DNA of 64,000 nt, from positions 930,001-994,000 of the forward strand of contig NZ_CP113067.1 of the NCBI RefSeq assembly GCF_026625865.1, read 5' to 3'. The DNA comes from Microbacterium sp. SL75 (GTDB lineage Bacteria; Actinomycetota; Actinomycetes; Actinomycetales; Microbacteriaceae). The translations under genes were made by a program, and so were the position numbers. The notes under the pieces are model-generated. The model had not been told where the DNA came from. It worked only from the letters and a program-made list of their open reading frames with translations, and did no database searches. This document shows positions 63,343 through 64,000 of the stretch, piece after piece (position 1 is the stretch's first letter; each line of letters opens with the position of its first letter).

Positions 63343-63640
63343 GCGCGACCGATGCGCTGCGGTGCGCCGCCTCGGGGTGACGTCCGAGCGCGCGATCGAG
63401 CTCGTGCGGGCGGCGCTACGCGATCGGTGGGGGCGACAGACGTGCTGCGGTGCGACACGTCGGGGGACGTCCGAGAAGGCGATCGACCTTGTGCGGGCAG
63501 TGCTGCGCGATCGGTGGGGGCGACAGACGCACTGCGCTACGGCATCTGGGGGTGACGCCCGAGAAGGCGCTTGAGCTCGTGCGGGCGGTGCTGCGCAATC
63601 GGTGGGGGCCACGCGCCGTGGTGCGGCGCTGGCTACGCGG
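63274..63640. repeat. 88 bp tandem repeat formed from the 3' end of the GntR gene
   Basis: Segments beginning at 63274, 63362, 63450 and about 63538 share GTGCGGCGCCTCGGGGTG, then GACGTCCGAG, GCGATCGAGCTCGTGCGGGC and GCGCTGCGCGATCGGTG; a partial fifth starts near 63621. The first unit is the coding 3' end of the regulator; the others have diverged and lie after its stop. Confidence 0.88.
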
Positions 63641-63940
63641 AGCCGACGGTCGCTTTCGTACCCAGTGGCTGAATCCGTCGGAACGGCCAGTCACGCCCCG
63701 TCCGCCACCCGCTTTCACCCGGGGCGGTTGGGGTCGTCGGGGCCACCGATCGAGGCGCTCCCACGAGGTTGATGAGCCTGTCGTGAACACCAGTCGAGGC
63801 GGTCTACATCGCACGCTTCCTCGACCGCCCGGCCCGCTTCGCCGGACCACGCTCCTCCCCAGGCGGGCACCCCAAGAAGTTATCCCCATCTGGGATTTTC
63901 TAGACACTTCAATGTCGGAGGTCACCATTAGCATGCACAC
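63641..63940. other. Gene-free stretch
   Basis: After the tandem repeat no coding-like frame is visible on either strand. The last 100 bp are clearly less GC-rich (AAGTTATCCCCATCTGGGAT, TTTTCTAGACACTTCAATG), which suits a promoter for the gene that begins at the right edge. Confidence 0.5.
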
Positions 63941-64000
63941 ATGCGCGATTACACCTCTCCGACGAACCCCGGCAGGCCACGCCTCCTGTCGACCCTCGTC
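63941..64000 (+). CDS. Possible start of a gene leaving the right edge
   Basis: ATG at 63941 opens the frame RDYTSPTNPGRPRLLSTLV, which runs to the last base. The hydrophilic beginning would fit many proteins, and no family is recognisable. GGAGG at 63917 is too distant (about 19 nt) for this ATG; the ATG at 63933 in another frame is nearer. Too short to decide. Confidence 0.3.
   Translation, partial: MRDYTSPTNPGRPRLLSTLV

Noticed and set aside
63343..63640. A continuation of the GntR protein into the tandem repeat
   Set aside because: The TGA at 63340-63342 closes the gene at a length normal for the YtrA subfamily, and the repeats change frame.

Overview
The window is about 70 percent GC, gene-dense DNA of an actinobacterium, most likely a Microbacterium or close relative in the Microbacteriaceae. 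The evidence is the codon bias (GAC, GCC, CTC), frequent GTG starts, ATGA/GTGA/TGATG stop-start overlaps, a BioQ-controlled bioYMN locus, and the heptamer GGATGCC/GGCATCC recurring on both strands. No rRNA, tRNA, CRISPR array, transposase or phage gene was seen. The assignment rests on these features and not on a database match.

Left third (1-28 kb). An exported LamG-GH43-GH51 arabinan-degrading enzyme runs off the left edge and is divergent from an alpha-lytic-type protease; two TGTGA-N4-TCAC palindromes lie between them. Next come a CE7 esterase, a thioesterase, a GNAT protein and CofE. The biotin ECF transporter bioY-bioM-bioN diverges from bioQ across two operators. A fatty/branched acyl-CoA block follows (cytochrome b-type protein, etfA, etfB, MarR regulator, enoyl-CoA hydratase, acyl-CoA dehydrogenase). 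After a VIT-type metal transporter and a wall-anchored 5'-nucleotidase comes the 2-methylcitrate (propionate) operon: GntR regulator, prpD, prpB, prpC and a thiolase.

Middle (28-41 kb). A TetR regulator diverges from an MDR oxidoreductase over a palindrome. Intergenic DNA then holds several repeat families: a 97-98 bp element (3 copies), a 55 bp palindrome, and a roughly 80 bp hairpin (6 copies, four of them in a 197 bp tandem array). Among them lie a NUDIX gene, a DUF4407 membrane protein, an aldo/keto reductase and an ABC exporter whose permease is frameshifted. A four-carbon sugar-acid operon follows (DUF1537 kinase, dehydrogenase, GntP permease, GntR regulator), then a decayed gene.

Right third (41-64 kb). 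Four coupled genes form a probable surface-polysaccharide and anchoring locus: a processive GT2 synthase, a GT-C membrane glycosyltransferase, a DUF4397 surface protein, and a lipoprotein fusing a GH8 glucanase to a class F sortase. This is the most unusual system in the window. Then come rlmN; a beta-glucoside PTS operon controlled by a BglG/LicT antiterminator through a recognisable RAT/terminator switch; an SDR/enoyl-CoA hydratase/SDR operon; a YkoEDC-type ECF transporter under a TPP riboswitch; a D,D-carboxypeptidase; and a small GntR regulator whose 3' end is repeated in tandem every 88 bp. The last 360 bp are mostly empty.
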